From assembly GCA_030686995.1 (NCBI GenBank), contig JARVZY010002424.1, positions 496,001 to 560,000 on the forward strand: a DNA stretch of 64,000 bases, given 5' to 3'. The DNA comes from Artemisia argyi (taxonomy: Eukaryota; Streptophyta; Magnoliopsida; Asterales; Asteraceae). The translations under genes and the position numbers were made by a program. Below, piece by piece: positions 1-10,861 of this stretch. How positions within the stretch are numbered: the first letter of the stretch is position 1; each line of letters begins with the position of its first letter. Below the pieces are notes generated by a model that ran no database searches, had not been told where the DNA came from, and saw nothing but the letters and a program-made list of their open reading frames with translations.

Positions 1-73
1 AATTATCTTTAACAATGAACCTTCAAAATTTTTTGTGAATAATTTTGGAAAGTAAATCATGTTATAAGATAAA

Positions 74-328
74 ATGTCTAGACTTGAGAGTAATGTTGAA
101 ATTGATCTAGAATGCAAAATATGTCTAGATTACAAACATGAAATTAAAAGACAAAATGAGAAAGGAAAAATGTTAGTTAAATTTGTAGAAAGTTCAAAAT
201 CTCTTGAAAGATTGTTGAAAAGTCAAAAGTCATTTAGAAATAAAACCAGATTAGGATTTAACTTAAATGCATCATCAACAAGTAAAACAAAGCAAGTAAA
301 GTTTGTTAAGCCTAGGAGAGAGATTTAG
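74..328 (+). pseudogene. Gag C-terminal fragment of the first copia element
   Basis: An 84-residue open stretch, lysine-rich (LLKSQKS..., TSKTKQVKF...). It resembles the region after the UBN2-type domain in copia Gag, where a coiled stretch is followed by a short basic segment. No CCHC knuckle is included. It ends at a stop, and the expected protease and integrase do not follow. I judge it a remnant; the assignment rests on similarity in style to SIRE Gag and on its position upstream of pol scraps. Confidence 0.55.
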
Positions 329-1119
329 TAGTAGTTTAATCTCTAATAGAAACTTATGATTAAGAATATCATGTTCTATGCTTTTATATGTTTGTCTAAC
401 CTCCTTGGATTCATGAGTAATTGAGTTTCCAAGCTTTCCTTCAAGCCAAGATAATACGCTTTATGATTGTCTTCTTGGTATCTTTTCTATGGAACTTAAG
501 AGCTACGCGTTATTTCAACTTACCTTTTATTGTCTCTTGTTGTTAGCATTAAGTTTATCGTGTGTAGTATTAGTAGTTCATACCTTAAGTTGTCTCTGTT
601 TGTAAGTAATCACAAGGATTAGGTCCTCTGTGATCAAAGGATTTCCACATTACAATGAATAGGAGATATAAGGTGCTTCAGGTCTTTAAACTATCAGGAA
701 TAGATCACACGAGAAACTCTTGAGTGAGTCTCACTTAATATTTGTCTACAAGTGAGCTAACTAAGAATCCCTAAGTGATAAGATGTCCAACATTTTTGTG
801 ATGCTTGCAAATTTAGTAAAACAAAGCAATTCACAAATGTTTGTAACATAACATCTTGTAATACTATACCTTATATTTTCAATCGTGTCTTAATTCTACT
901 ACTCTTTTAATAAAATTCATATACGATATACAAAGGTAATAATGCACACTAGAGTACGATAGGATGAATGGGAGAAAATGCTTTATAATCATCAAGGATT
1001 TGCACATCTAACTCGACACATAGTCTTATGAAGATGTGTCTCTTGGATATCTGCAAAACAACAAATCCTATATTTTTTATATATATAAAGAAACCTAAAG
1101 AGTCGAGCAATCATTGAAT
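329..1119. other. Unassigned, probably decayed copia internal DNA
   Basis: This stretch lies between the gag scrap and the first recognisable pol scrap. I see no open frame, no terminal repeats and no other structure I can name. The integrase domain that should lie here is not recognisable, so it is either deleted or replaced by an unrelated insertion. Confidence 0.4.
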
Positions 1120-2300
1120 TCAACATTCGATGAAAGACCACCTCCGTCTAAGACATCACCTTTGGTAGATGATGACTTAGTTGAAAATCCAACGATGGTA
1201 AGACAAGAAAAATAAGAAAAATAACAAGAAAGATGAACTATTAAAAAGAGAAAATATAAATATAAATGTTCAAGGATACAAAAGTCATATACTAACTAGT
1301 GTCATGTACTTAATGTTAAGGATAAAAGTTCAAAATGAAAATAACATCTTTCATCCTGTATCAAACATTGAATCAAGTAATATAGACAAGGTCATAAAAC
1401 ATGAAGTATGGGTCATAGTTGTGATTAAACAAATTTGATAAAAATAGTTTTTGGACATTTCAGTAAAACAACAATTGAAACAAAATAGATCTTTCAAAAT
1501 AGATAAAGAAGTTATAGTGTTAATCTATGAAAGACTTTTTGATAACTTAAGCAAGCTCCAAAAGCAAGGAATAATCACTCAAAGACATTCCTAGTTATTC
1601 ACTAGTACACAATGATTAAGTTTTATATAACTTATCAAGAATGAGATTAGTGAATCCGTAGATAAAACTAAACATAAAGAAATATTTGGAAGTTCTCACA
1701 ATAAATGGATCCAACATAATGTTTAGTACTTGTTTATGTGCTTGTTTTAGAGAAGATCCTAAAACAATTCATTTTGAAGAGATTGTTTGGATACATCAAA
1801 GGGTACTACACACCTAGGATTATGGTATCCCAAAGGAACGGGAATAGAAACCATAGTGTATGCCCACTCGAATAATGCTGATAATTAAGTTGACAGAAAA
1901 AGCACAAGTTGTACTTGCACTTTTGATAAATACTTACTTACCCAATGATTATCTAAGAAGCTTGAGGATCTCAAATAAATATTGGACGGAAAAGCATGTC
2001 AACAAGCTCCGTTAGAACAAGCATACTCACGTATACAACGGAATTCCACTTATCAACATTTTCATCCTTTACTTCAACTAAGGAAGCATCGACCTCAGTG
2101 ATAATCTAATCCAATGGGCTCTCAATTAACATACTGAGATCCATCATCATCGCCTTGGTAAAACTGTTAATTGAGGAACATTTCAACCATGAAAGTTTCA
2201 TACGATAACCACATTGTTGACGTTTTCACAAAACCTCTTAAATAAGAATCATTCATCCTTCTCAGACTCAGTTTAGGACTCATGTAACCTAAAACCATAG
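1120..2300 (+). pseudogene. Decayed copia pol: linker, RT and RNase H remnants
   Basis: Short pieces in shifting frames match the end of a copia polyprotein. Around 1123-1190 is an acidic proline-rich linker of the kind between integrase and RT (FDERPPPSKTSPLVDDDL). Around 1800-1920 is the start of RNase H (THLGLWYPKGTG, then YAHSNNADN, a stop, and DRKSTS, the decayed Y-x-D-A-D-x-A-G and DRKST motifs). At about 2200-2250 is the C-terminal signature (HIVDVFTKPL). Many stops and indels separate them. The order along the plus strand agrees with the accessory ORFs and 3' LTR downstream. Confidence 0.75.
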
Positions 2301-2366
2301 TTCTGAAAATTAGAATAAAATCACAAAAATCAAAACAAATCATGACATTTTCCACCTCAGCTGAAC

Positions 2367-2425
2367 TGGCGGAACCCTGCGACTAACCGTGCGGAACCCT
2401 CCTTTTGGTTCCACCGGATCCGCCA
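2367..2425 (+). repeat. Internal copy of the GGCGGAACC hairpin unit
   Basis: The unit begins TGGCGGAACCCT, repeats GCGGAACCCT, then gives GGTTCCACCGGATCCGCCA. GGCGGAACC and GGTTCC(G)CC form an inverted pair able to fold. It closely matches the unit upstream of the LTR TATA box (7583-7641) and lies between the end of pol and the first accessory ORF. Confidence 0.7.
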
Positions 2426-3071
2426 ACTCTGCAGTCAAATTTATCTCTAGTTTAAACCAAACACTCCCTAATCCATAACCACAACTCATTCACTGCCACT
2501 ATTCATGACCAAAACATCTCCACACACGAAAATTGGGTATTCTCTTCAATCATTCTCCATTCCTATCAACATTGTAAGTATTGTCTAATTAATTGCATAC
2601 CCAATTTAAGCATTGCATTCTTATTCACATTCAACCTCTAAAATCTTAAGGTTTATGTTATTAGTTATGAAAAATTATAAAACCTTAGTTGAGAACTAAA
2701 CTAATCATACCCTCACTTGATTATGTTCTTACAACATCACGATTTGTAAACATCCCTTGTAAAACAAATTTTTAATCACATTCATAATTAGGACATAGCA
2801 CTTCATCATATTGTTAAAACAAATACAAACATTAGGCCAAATTCATTTAAAATGCATAATCCTATATGCACTTTTTGGTTACATTTTAGGAATACATTTA
2901 ATTAAGAAACACTAAGATCATAATATGTTTCAAGATAATAAGTTGCATCATAAAAACATTTTTGAACATTAAAACGCATCATAGACAACCAAGTCTTCAC
3001 ATTGCTTGCATAAAAACGCATACTCAAAAATATCAATCTTAACCATAATTTTATGATTTCTAGGAACAAAC

Positions 3072-4180
3072 ATGCCTCCCGCAACTCTCTCTGATCACAA
3101 ATGTACCCTCAAGTACTTACCCAAACACCATATGACCAAAGGTCTTACTCCACACCAAGTCGATGTCTTTAAGGGGTTAGAGAAGCGCTATGTTCATGAG
3201 GGTAGAACCATTGACCCATCCTTCCTAGAAGGAAAATCCATCCGTCAAAACTTAGCTACTATCAACTTTGATTGTCTCCTAGATATTGATGAGCCTATTT
3301 GTCCTAGGTTTATTCTAGAATCCTATGCTACCGTTGTGCTCACAAGTGATGATGATGGTGAGATATTCGTAAAATTTTCTATCAATCAACATGAAACTAT
3401 CCTATCTCTCGATAAGTTTGCAAAAATCCTTAGTGTTCCAAATAACGGCACTTGCCTTTACACGGACAAATGGCCACTTTCTTTTTAGACACCGATGAAC
3501 GTCATCCCCTTTACTCTACTTCTCTTGTTAGCAAGGAAGTGATTCGTGACCATCTCTTTATTAGAACTTCCCTCACTAGGAAAGATCGCTCGGGTAAGGA
3601 AGTGGACAAAGATCCATTTGGAATGGAACTTAATGAACTTCAACCTCAATTTAGGAGATGGGAAGAGGTTCTTAGAACTAATGTTATAAGTTTCGTAGGG
3701 AATAGAGACCATGTGAACACATGCTTAAGCTATATGCTCTATAGTATCTCCACTAGACAACCTTTCAATTTGGCTTACTACATGGCAAAAAGAATGACCA
3801 ATATACCTTTAAATGGAAAAACCGCTTTTCCATATGGAATGCTTCCCACCCGTCTCTTTAGAGCCATCTCACCCATTGCACCAAATGATAGAGGTATTCA
3901 TCTCGATTACTCCCTCATTCCTCACACCTTTGTTCCTCTTAGTGGTAAACGAGTCTTTAAGACTTAAGGGAAACGTCGTCGTTCTCCTTCTCCTTCATCC
4001 TCATCTTCACCAATGAGTGAAAATGATGATCTTCCCAACTCTAAGCTCGCCCCTCTCGATTACCTTCAAGAACTCCCCGCTATTGAGAATGAGTCTGAAG
4101 AATTCAAACAAACGAAAGGGATGTGGAAGTGCTTTGGAAGGTACTTAGGAAATATTAAGAAGAAGTTGGACCGCTTGTAA
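3072..4180 (+). pseudogene. First accessory (env-position) ORF of copia element 1, broken
   Basis: The frame opens at the ATG at 3072 and runs to a stop at 3486-3488. The protein continues in another frame from about 3480 (LDTDERHPLYS...) to an in-frame TAA at 3965-3967, and the same frame then continues with a serine-rich and acidic tail to TAA at 4178-4180. The intact ancestor would be about 370 residues. The middle part (FRRWEEVLRTNV..., LSYMLYSISTRQPFNLAYYMAKRM) is the conserved core I recognise from SIRE-type downstream ORFs in plants. I see no signal peptide or clear transmembrane helix, so the label env-like reflects position, not shown function. Confidence 0.7.
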
Positions 4181-4533
4181 GGAGCGTTTGGCACAACTAA
4201 GTTTTAGAACGTTGATATTGTTAAACTTTGTGACTTAGGTTATTTTGTACTTTTATAATCTATTACTATGGTTGGACAATGTATTGAACTAACTCTTATG
4301 CAGAATCGACGACATTTAGAATGTTGTCAAATTTTTGAAGTATATGAAAATTTTCACTAAGTATAGTGAATTTCGCTAGCCCCCCGTCAAAGTCTAATGG
4401 TAAGAGTGTTTCCATATTCATTTTTTGCATTTCCTAACCAGATATGACTCTAAGTTTTTGTCCCAAGTATTTTTGGAAATTTTTCGATTTCATCTCGATC
4501 ACTAAAAATACGCTTTGTGTTAATTCTGGGCAC

Positions 4534-4661
4534 TGGCGGATCTGGCGGAACCAAAAAGTGGGTTCCGCTAGTAGGAATTCTGGGTAAACCCAGGTTCGTC
4601 CAACAGAAATGGCGGAACCCAAACGAGGGTTCCGTCCATGTATTCCCAGGGTTCCGCCAGA
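4534..4661. repeat. Second internal copy of the GGCGGAACC unit, extended
   Basis: TGGCGGATCTGGCGGAACC, then GGGTTCCGC, GGCGGAACCC, GGGTTCCG and GGGTTCCGCCAG. The first part is roughly the reverse complement of the unit at 2367 and in the LTR. It lies in the spacer between accessory ORFs 1 and 2, about 410 bases upstream of the TATA-like site at 5073. Confidence 0.65.
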
Positions 4662-5072
4662 CTACCTGGAAATTTTTCTTAGATTTTTAATATTTCATTT
4701 TTCACATTCCTCCAAATCATCTTAAAAGATTAGATACTTATGAATAACAACTAGTAACCTGGATTATGATCATTGTTAGACATTAGAATAAATAAAAACC
4801 CATTTCCCGCCAAAATTCAAATTAAACCATAACTAACCCAAGGAACCCTCACTCATAAGGCAAGGAACCCTCAAAAAGGTTCCTTCGTATCCGTGAAAAA
4901 TCCGAGTCAAAACACAATGACAAGACCACTAAGCATTTAGCTCCATCTCTTCCATTGGATTGACTTCCAATGATTTGACAACCTTCATAACTCTCCCAAA
5001 TCATTAGAAACCTCCATTTTTGTATGGCACAAACATCAAATCCAAATACTCCTTTCCATACCATGATCTTCC

Positions 5073-5078
5073 TATAAA
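5073..5078 (+). promoter_or_regulatory. TATA-like box before accessory ORF 2
   Basis: TATAAA inside CCTATAAATTG, about 85 bases before the ATG at 5161, followed by a CA/CT-rich leader. Spacing fits a plant core promoter. Function is inferred only. Confidence 0.35.
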
Positions 5079-5160
5079 TTGACTAACATTCACACTTCCA
5101 ATTCACACCATCACCATCACATCTCTTAATCTTTCAAGTCTAGCTAACTCAAACCTTGAA

Positions 5161-6242
5161 ATGACTAAATCCAACACCTCATCCGAATCTTCGAAGTCCA
5201 CTAGAAATAGAATGAGTGTAAAACCATGTTGGTTCACCAAAACTATCCAACTAAGGTCATCATCATCAAGTGATTCATCATCAACATTTCCTCACCCATC
5301 CATGATATTAATTTCCTTAATCTTGTCACCCCAACACCATCTCCAAAATCTTGCAAAACCAACATTATCCCTACTCCACCACCAACTAAAACACCTAGTG
5401 ATCCCACATCATCTTTGGCACCAAATCAACCATCAAAAGGCTCATCACCTCAATCACCAACTTTAACACCAATGGAACTCTACCAAACACCACCAACATC
5501 ACCACATCCATATTTAGAAACCTTAGAAGACCTACCACCAAGATCATCTAATCCACCACCATTGCCTCTTTTTGACACCATTGCTCAGTTGGAAACTCAA
5601 CAACAACCAAGGTTTCAACCAAATGAGCCATTGGATCATAAACCTCATCAACCTTCATTAATAGAGCGTTTGGCTTATCGATATGCTCGACCTTCAATCT
5701 TTCCCCATGATCAACCAAAACCATTGTTGTTCCATCCAATCTACAAAGAAATTCATGGTCCTCTTTACGAAGAATCAAACAACCACCATCATACCCAACA
5801 ACACAATCCACCTCAAACACATTCTCAACACTTTGATTCCCGATTTCCCACTTATGAAGAAATCAAAGCATCCATAGGATCCAAGTCTTCAAACACCCAC
5901 GAAGAGCACAACACTATTTTGAACCATCGCTATGCCTTCAAACATTTGATTGACTCGCGTCTAAACCATGTCATAGAGTCTAAATCAGCATTACACTCAT
6001 CTAGAGTAGGAAATCAAAACACCTCTCAACCATCCACTTTTGCCCCATCAAATGATGCACCAACAACCAATCAACTCCTTCCACCAAACTTTCCTCGCCA
6101 TAATTGCGTAAATTGTGAGAGAACCGCTCATATTAGTGAAGCATGTCGACAGGACATCCGTGAACTTACACACGAAATGAGGTTTATCTTAAACCACATT
6201 TTGAAGCGTTTAGACACCATCTCTCATCCACCTCAAGCTTAG
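5161..6242 (+). pseudogene. Second accessory ORF of copia element 1, with a CCHC knuckle
   Basis: An ATG at 5161 opens a serine-rich frame that is lost near 5300-5420. The rest is open from 5415 to 6242 (275 codons). It is rich in proline, histidine and glutamine (NNHHHTQQH), probably disordered. Near its end is C231-x2-C234-x4-H239-x4-C244, counted from the codon at 5415. That is the exact spacing of a retroviral Gag zinc knuckle. A helical tail follows (IRELTHEMRFILNHILKRL). The two frames imply one indel. I do not recognise the protein beyond its place in the element. It may bind RNA or DNA; this is inferred from the knuckle alone. Confidence 0.6.
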
Positions 6243-6540
6243 AGCATTCTTTGTGGAGGACTTGCCTCATTTAAGAAATCCTAGGGACTACTCTATTTAT
6301 AGAAATAAGAATTTCTTGTTGTTAGTTTAATTTTCTTTTATTTAGTAGGCTAGAAATTTTCATTTATTGTTATTGACTTTTGCAAGTCAACCTTTTACTT
6401 GAAATGACTTCTTTTATACTATTTTTGCTTGCATTGTTGGTTGCTCATATATGGCTTGTGCTTTTGATATATTTGCTCATATTCTCACATTATGTTATGG
6501 CTAAGCAAATTGTCATTATCAACTAACCATTTTTTGTGTA

Positions 6541-6834
6541 GGTTCAAAATCCATGTATCCATTCCTTGTTACTCCAATTTATGGGAGTAATATTCAAGGG
6601 TGAGCATGAGAATTGTATTATTCCGCTTCACAACTCTTCTTTTTGTTTCGACAAAAAGGGCTTTCATGACATGTTCTACACTTGTCTCATGCGGCAACTA
6701 ACTTCTTTTATTGTAGGTTCAAAATACATGTTTCCTACCTTGGCACTCCATTTAGGGGGAGCATTATCCAAGGGGGAGCACATGTAGTCTTCCGCTTCGT
6801 AACTCTTCTTTTTGTTTCGACAAAAAGGGGGAGA
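6541..6834 (+). repeat. Two tandem copies of a polypurine-like 3' segment
   Basis: A segment beginning GGTTCAAAAT.CATGT at 6541 and again near 6715 runs through CTCTTCTTTTTGTTTCGAC and ends in ACAAAAAGGG(GGAG). With the true polypurine tract at 6989-6999 this gives three purine-rich stretches before the 3' LTR. Confidence 0.6.
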
Positions 6835-6988
6835 AGTAATATTAAACTTGTTCTAACTTGTTCTCATCCTTAACTCTTGCATATCATATCATGAATTAAG
6901 TAAAACAAGTTTACAATCAACCTTATATAAGACTTAACACTAGAATTAGTGATTTACTTAAAAATAAAATTTATGTTTTGTCATCAAC

Positions 6989-6999
6989 AAAAAGGGGGA
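6989..6999 (+). promoter_or_regulatory. Polypurine tract of copia element 1
   Basis: AAAAAGGGGGA lies three bases before TGTTAATAC, the apparent start of the 3' LTR. This is the expected plus-strand primer position. Confidence 0.7.
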
Positions 7000-7153
7000 T
7001 ATTGTTAATACAAATATCGTCTAAAAACGTCATTTATATTTTACGATCTTTGCTAAGTTTTGTTAACGACAAAGTTTAAACTTTAGTTTTTAGTAAAACA
7101 TCATTTTAGTTATAGTTTTATTATAACTATACTTAACATTTCATACATTTCAT

Positions 7154-7346
7154 CAGTGTTGCAAAAATCGGCTGAGGCGGCCGATTAATCGGCGATTAAT
7201 CGGCCTCGGCCTTGGAACATGTAGGAAATTACAAGGTAATCGGCCGATTAATCGGCCGACTCAAGAAAATCGGCCGATTAATCGGGAAAAAATCGCAACT
7301 CGGCCCCCGACCACCTCGGGACCGATTCACGATTTTTGCAACATTG
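7154..7346. mobile_element. 193-bp hAT-type MITE
   Basis: Terminal inverted repeats CAGTGTTGCAAAAATCG and its complement with one mismatch, flanked by a perfect 8-bp duplication CATTTCAT (7146-7153 and 7347-7354). The inside is packed with the palindrome CCGATTAATCGG. An 8-bp duplication and CA(G/A)TG ends point to the hAT superfamily. Confidence 0.85.
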
Positions 7347-7582
7347 CATTTCATTCTAAACACAACTTTGCTATATTACTTAATATAGAAAACATAATAT
7401 GACATCATAACTTACATCATGTGCATTTATGGAAAGCTTACTAAATCTAGTAGTTGACTTTCCATAAAGATCTCTTACACATTTGGATAGTCCCTTACTC
7501 AATCCATAGTGTGTTGACTTATAGAAACATGATTTGACATTGCTTGATATGGAAGATTTCTTAAGTCTTTGACTGTCAGACC

Positions 7583-7641
7583 TGGCGGAACCCTCAGGGT
7601 ACAAGGGCGGAACCCTTGTTTTGGTTCCGCCGGATCCGCCA
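7583..7641 (+). promoter_or_regulatory. GGCGGAACC hairpin unit in U3
   Basis: TGGCGGAACCCT, then GGCGGAACCCTT, then GGTTCCGCCGGATCCGCCA, ending about 20 bases before the TATA box. Two related units occur inside the same element (2367-2425, 4534-4661). Confidence 0.6.
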
Positions 7642-7660
7642 GTCAGCTGGCTTGGTTGGC

Positions 7661-7668
7661 TATAAATA
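7661..7668 (+). promoter_or_regulatory. LTR TATA box, copia element 1
   Basis: TATAAATA within GGCTATAAATACC, a standard plant LTR core promoter. Confidence 0.6.
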
Positions 7669-7976
7669 CCAAGCCATTTGCAAGAATTCTCTCACCACTC
7701 TAGGTCATATATTACATATATACTCTCATCTATCTCAGTAGCAACTCACTTGTGTGATTCTCTTATGTAGCAAAGGAGTTTACAAGTTCATCCGAGAAGT
7801 TACAAGTTTTAACTCAAAGTTTCAAGATTTGTTAGCTTTGTAGTGTATAGACTCTTGTAGTTCATACTTCATTTGTATCTTGTATTGAAGTGATCGGTTA
7901 GTATTTTAAGCCTCAAAATACATAGAGTGAAAGGAGTGGTTGTACCTTTGTGAAAAGAACTCGACATCTAGCTTAG

Positions 7977-9398
7977 TGATGCGTGGGAATTGCACCAGGC
8001 TTTACCTCTCGAGGGATCTCGAGAAGCTTACAACCCCCACCAGGCAGTGTACCTGATCGTTGTAGTATAGTATAGTAACAAGTACCAGGGGATTGATCGT
8101 TCAACTCAGGAATAGTGTCGCTAGGATTAGAAAGCCTAAAAACTAGGTCTAGAGGTGAGGGATGATTCTTTTTGTATTTTTATATTTTATGAAAAGCAAG
8201 TAAAATCTTAGGTTTTGGAAGAGTGGGCGGAATTAGTTGCTAGTCAACTAACCCAATAACTAAGATGCAATCAAAATAAAATAACAGAAATGTAAATAAA
8301 GCTAATTAAACTAATATGGTGTAAACAATAGATGGGAGAATTGTGTTTATTTAGATTTCACTACTCCCTAGATATCTTTTACAGGCTAATTGTTTGTTAC
8401 AGTTGCGTGGATGACGGGTTATATTCCTTAATACCAATTGTGGGGTGGCGTACTTACTTCCCCAACTCTATAAGCTCCTACTTCACTCCTATGTCGAGCC
8501 TGCAAGAAGCTCCTAACATGGGATCACTAGAATTCGCTCATGCATTAAATACAACCATAAAAACCTAGTACATATCGGTTCATGTTTCTTAAGACGTTCA
8601 AGCAAGTTACACAATGGAGATCTGCCAGTTTTCTTAAGCCTAACATTGAAATCATTCATCCATTACAACTATAAACAAGCAATCAACCTATAATCAACAT
8701 CTAGTTTTCATTACATCTAAGCAAACACACAAAAGATCTAGCCTAGCATGTTAAAATCAAGACAAGCGTAAGATATATTCAAACAACACATAGACATATT
8801 GAATGAATTTAAAGGATACTTATCTTAATTGAACATGAAGGGTTTCAAGGGGTGAAAACCCTTGAAAATACTGTTACAAACGAGCTAGGGTTTATTAAGT
8901 TCGACCCTAAAATTCTCCTCCCAAGTTCCACACATAATGAATGAAAATTAGAAAAGTATATATAGATTTCATGAGGTGACGGCGTCAAGAAGAAAGTTCT
9001 GATGCCGTCATCTCGCCGCCAATAAAATTCTCGGACTGCCTAGATCCAGATCTGACGCCGTCATGTGTATTTCTGTTCTGGGCCGTCACCACTTTTACTC
9101 TTGACGGCCTTGTTCTGACGCCGTCACGTTTTCTCTGGGCCGTCATCATTTTTGCTCCTGACGCCGTCACAAAATTGCTCTTGATGCCGTCAGGTACTGT
9201 TTCCAGCAAGGGAAATTATGACTTTGCCGTTTTCTTCACTTTTATGCTCCAAAAACGTCCAAAATGCTTCCTTTTCCAGAATTCTCTCCCAAAGTACCTA
9301 AAATCACAAAAGGAACGATTTAGGGCAATATTTGATCAAATAAATTCAAATTCCGGCATAAATGACCCCCTAAAAATGGATCATTTTTCGTCTCATCA
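7977..9398 (-). mobile_element. Solo LTR, gypsy-type, TGACGGCGTCA family
   Basis: Ends TGATGCGTGGG... and ...GTCTCATCA (TGAT/ATCA), 1422 bp, with perfect 5-bp target duplication CTTAG (7972-7976 and 9399-9403). Read on the minus strand it matches the LTRs at 53885-55293 and 60486-61894 along its length, including the TGACGGCGTCA motif array (8978-9190) and the CCTCGAGA..GGTAAAGC segment near the end. No internal sequence remains, so it is a product of LTR-LTR recombination. Confidence 0.88.
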
Positions 9399-9774
9399 CT
9401 TAGTGTCGGAAATAGTGGATAAGCGACGTCAGGTTGGTTCTACCTTGAACTAGGACCCGGTATTTAGCTTTGTACCGGATAAAGGTGTAAGCGACGATTG
9501 TAAAGGTTTCTCCACCGGTGAAAGGAGTTTGTTGACTAGTGCTTGAAACTCTCGAGTTGGATACTCGGGGCGTGGAGTAGGGCAAGGAAAAAGAGTCCTT
9601 GTAGCCGAACCACGATAAACAATCGTGTTATGGTTTGATCGTTTCTTTCTTTATACTTGCATACTTATTATTGTTAATTAGTTAGAATCGTTAATTACAC
9701 GTAAAGCTTTTCAAAGATAATTAAGTTAAAAAGCGGTAAACTATTCAACCCCCTTCTAGTTTTCCTCACAAACA

Positions 9775-10565
9775 ACTGAAACCAATGACTAATGGAAGGA
9801 CTAACACAGAAAATCTAAGGACCTATAAATTTTAAGGACTAATAATGTTAAAAAATAATTTAGGGACTGACAATGAAAACCGAATGACTAATGGAAGGAC
9901 TAATAAAAGAAACTAACCACCAAAACATAATGTCTATTGGAAGAACTAACAACTAAAATCTAAGGACTATACATTTTAGCGACTAATAATGTAAAAATTT
10001 AATTCAATGACTGAAAGTCGTAACTAAATGACTAACAAAGAAAGCATAAGGACTAATATGTAAAGAAAACTAACCACCAAGGACTAATAATGCTTTTTAC
10101 AATTTATTAAATTGTTTATCTATACTTCTATACTACATTATAAACCATTTGGGACATGCTAAATAAGAAAGTTTTATCACACTTTCTTATAATGGAATTG
10201 TGTTCGTTACAACATAATAACATTATTTACAACATTTTAAAGCACATTTTGAAGAAATGTTTTAAAAAAAAGTGATTTAACAAAGAAGAAAGTATAAAAT
10301 CATAACTACTTGTTAGTCCTTAAAATGATAAATGATATTTGTAAGTTTTTGTAATACTTTGTAAATGTGTTGGTTATAACATAATAGCATTATTACTACA
10401 ATGTAATAATTTTGTGATTTGTAAATTTCGTAGTAATGAATGGTTGTGCTTTTAAACTATTCTTTTACGATAATATTATAATGTAACAACTTTTTGTATA
10501 ATATTTTTTGAGGATATATTAACTTATAGGGTATCCGCCGCTGCAACGTGTGGGTACCCGTCTAG
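9775..10565 (+). other. AT-rich DNA ending in a Helitron-like 3' terminus
   Basis: No gene is seen. Variants of AAGGACTAATAATG recur between about 9790 and 10100. Near 10534-10565 a degenerate GC-rich hairpin (ATCCGCCGCTGCAACGTGTGGGTA) is followed by CCGTCTAG and then T, as at Helitron 3' ends. I cannot place the matching 5' end. Confidence 0.35.
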
Positions 10566-10861
10566 TGAATAGTAAAAAGGGTTTGATAAATGTTATATAT
10601 CGAATGTGTCATTTCTTCCACTCTATTCATTCGTTTCTTATACCAAAATTTTCAAAAGTTTTCCTTCCACGAATGAAGCTTCTAATTGAAATTTTCTTTT
10701 ATAGGCCAACGAATTAGGTATTCATGAAAACTTAGACTTTCTTGACAATCGTATTTAGTTGTGTATCTTAACTACATATAATGGAAAAACACATTATTTT
10801 GAAACTGAAAACTGAAAACTATTGAAGAAAACTGAAAACTATCAAAGGAAACTTAAAAATG

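Larger units (their letters stand above)
1..9774 (+). mobile_element. Old SIRE-type Ty1/copia retrotransposon, 3' part only
   Basis: The 5' LTR and most of gag lie outside the window. Reading left to right I see a gag scrap (74-328), decayed pol (about 1120-2300), two accessory ORFs in the env position (3072-4180 and 5161-6242), duplicated polypurine-like segments, a polypurine tract (6989-6999) and a 3' LTR (7003 to about 9774). Accessory ORFs after pol are typical of the SIRE/Maximus lineage. All coding parts carry stops or frameshifts, and most of the integrase region is missing, so the copy is dead. A hAT MITE and a solo gypsy-type LTR are nested in the 3' LTR. Confidence 0.8.
7003..9774 (+). 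repeat. 3' LTR of copia element 1, twice interrupted
   Basis: It starts TGTTAATAC directly after the polypurine tract and ends near ACAAACA at about 9774. Removing the MITE with its target duplication and the solo LTR with its duplication leaves about 1144 bp. It has the GGCGGAACC unit at 7583-7641 and TATAAATA at 7661. The exact 3' end is uncertain because the partner LTR is outside the window. Confidence 0.65.

Noticed and set aside
3072..4180. Calling the downstream ORF a true envelope gene
   Set aside because: No signal peptide, membrane anchor or cleavage site could be seen; only its position suggests it.
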